A DNA stretch of 28,805 bases. Origin: a virus. Both the position numbers and the translations under genes were made by a program. Positions 28,744 through 28,805 of this stretch are shown piece after piece. Under the pieces are notes generated by a model. It was not told the DNA's origin and made no database searches. It saw only the letters and a program-made list of their open reading frames with translations. The stretch lies in the IMG/VR virus record IMGVR_UViG_3300031673_000355, positions 1 through 28,805 of that record; one strand, given 5' to 3'. The stretch's first letter is position 1. Every line of letters begins with the position of its first letter.

Positions 28744-28805
28744 ATGAAAAAATCAGATAAAATGCGAAAGCTTATGGCCTCTATGGGTGATAGTAAACCT
28801 AAGAA
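28744..28805 (+). CDS. Partial gene at the window end
   Basis: Only the first 20 or so codons are visible (MKKSDKMRKLMASMGDSKPK), after an AGGAGTAG ribosome binding site 12 bases beyond the stop of the threefold-repeat gene. The product starts very basic. Nothing can be said about its function. Confidence 0.6.
   Translation, partial: MKKSDKMRKLMASMGDSKPK

Noticed and set aside
1-28805. Prophage integration, tRNA genes, CRISPR or insertion sequences
   Set aside because: No integrase, attachment repeats, host genes, tRNA-like cloverleaf, regular short repeats or transposase was seen; gaps between genes are too short to hide most of these.

Overview
The window is an AT-rich, gene-dense, almost gap-free stretch that reads as part of the genome of a tailed double-stranded DNA bacteriophage. 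It carries a complete head-building set: large terminase, portal, Mu F/SPP1 gp7-like head protein, scaffold-like protein, major capsid protein and an XkdF-like prohead protease. It also carries replication and repair genes (SbcC/SbcD-like pair, SF2 helicase), nucleotide metabolism (dCMP deaminase, Nudix), an endolysin, a sigma-like transcription factor and a phage GroEL with a candidate co-chaperonin. No tRNA, rRNA, CRISPR array, insertion sequence or integration site was seen. The genome is probably large, since these functions fill only 29 kb without any tail gene. Two exported proteins and a peptidoglycan peptidase fit a bacterial, perhaps Gram-negative, host; the host cannot be named from the sequence.

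Layout. 1-9262 is all minus strand. It runs from an SF2 helicase (7772-9262) to a tight block of overlapping genes (7752 to 3641): sigma-like factor, GroES-like protein, dCMP deaminase, SbcD-like nuclease, an unknown, a terminase-small-like protein and an exported unknown. After that come an exported ClpP-like protease, a terminator, a zinc-ribbon protein plus the SbcC-like ATPase, and a partial gene. 9308-9724 (plus) is the endolysin. 9727-19822 (minus) holds a small unknown, an AAA+ ATPase, a metallophosphoesterase, GroEL, terminase, a beta-rich protein, portal, a Gln/Met-rich protein, a head protein and a small unknown. 19917-22518 (minus) holds an unknown, the scaffold-like protein and the major capsid protein, closed by a terminator. 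A 234-base divergent spacer separates this from the plus-strand 1231-residue protease polyprotein and a Nudix gene. 26844-28169 (minus) holds three small accessory genes, at least two with sigma-70-like promoters overlapped by a shared palindrome. 28294 onward (plus) starts a new operon with a threefold-repeat protein.

The main biological points are these. (1) Seven minus-strand gene groups start with the same element, TGGTATAT or TGGTACTAT, with no recognisable -35 box. The window encodes a sigma-70-like protein that stops just before the -35-binding helix-turn-helix (region 4.2). The two may be partners. (2) The prohead protease is the N-terminal module of a 1231-residue multidomain protein. 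It also has an SH3-like patch, an HELSH zinc-protease motif, a duplicated helical module, and a copy of the motif at the major capsid protein N-terminus. The tripeptide KSE occurs near several module borders, and six times in the neighbouring scaffold-like protein. This suggests a self-processing set of head-internal proteins. (3) Both halves of a chaperonin system, GroEL and a GroES-like protein, appear to be phage-encoded.
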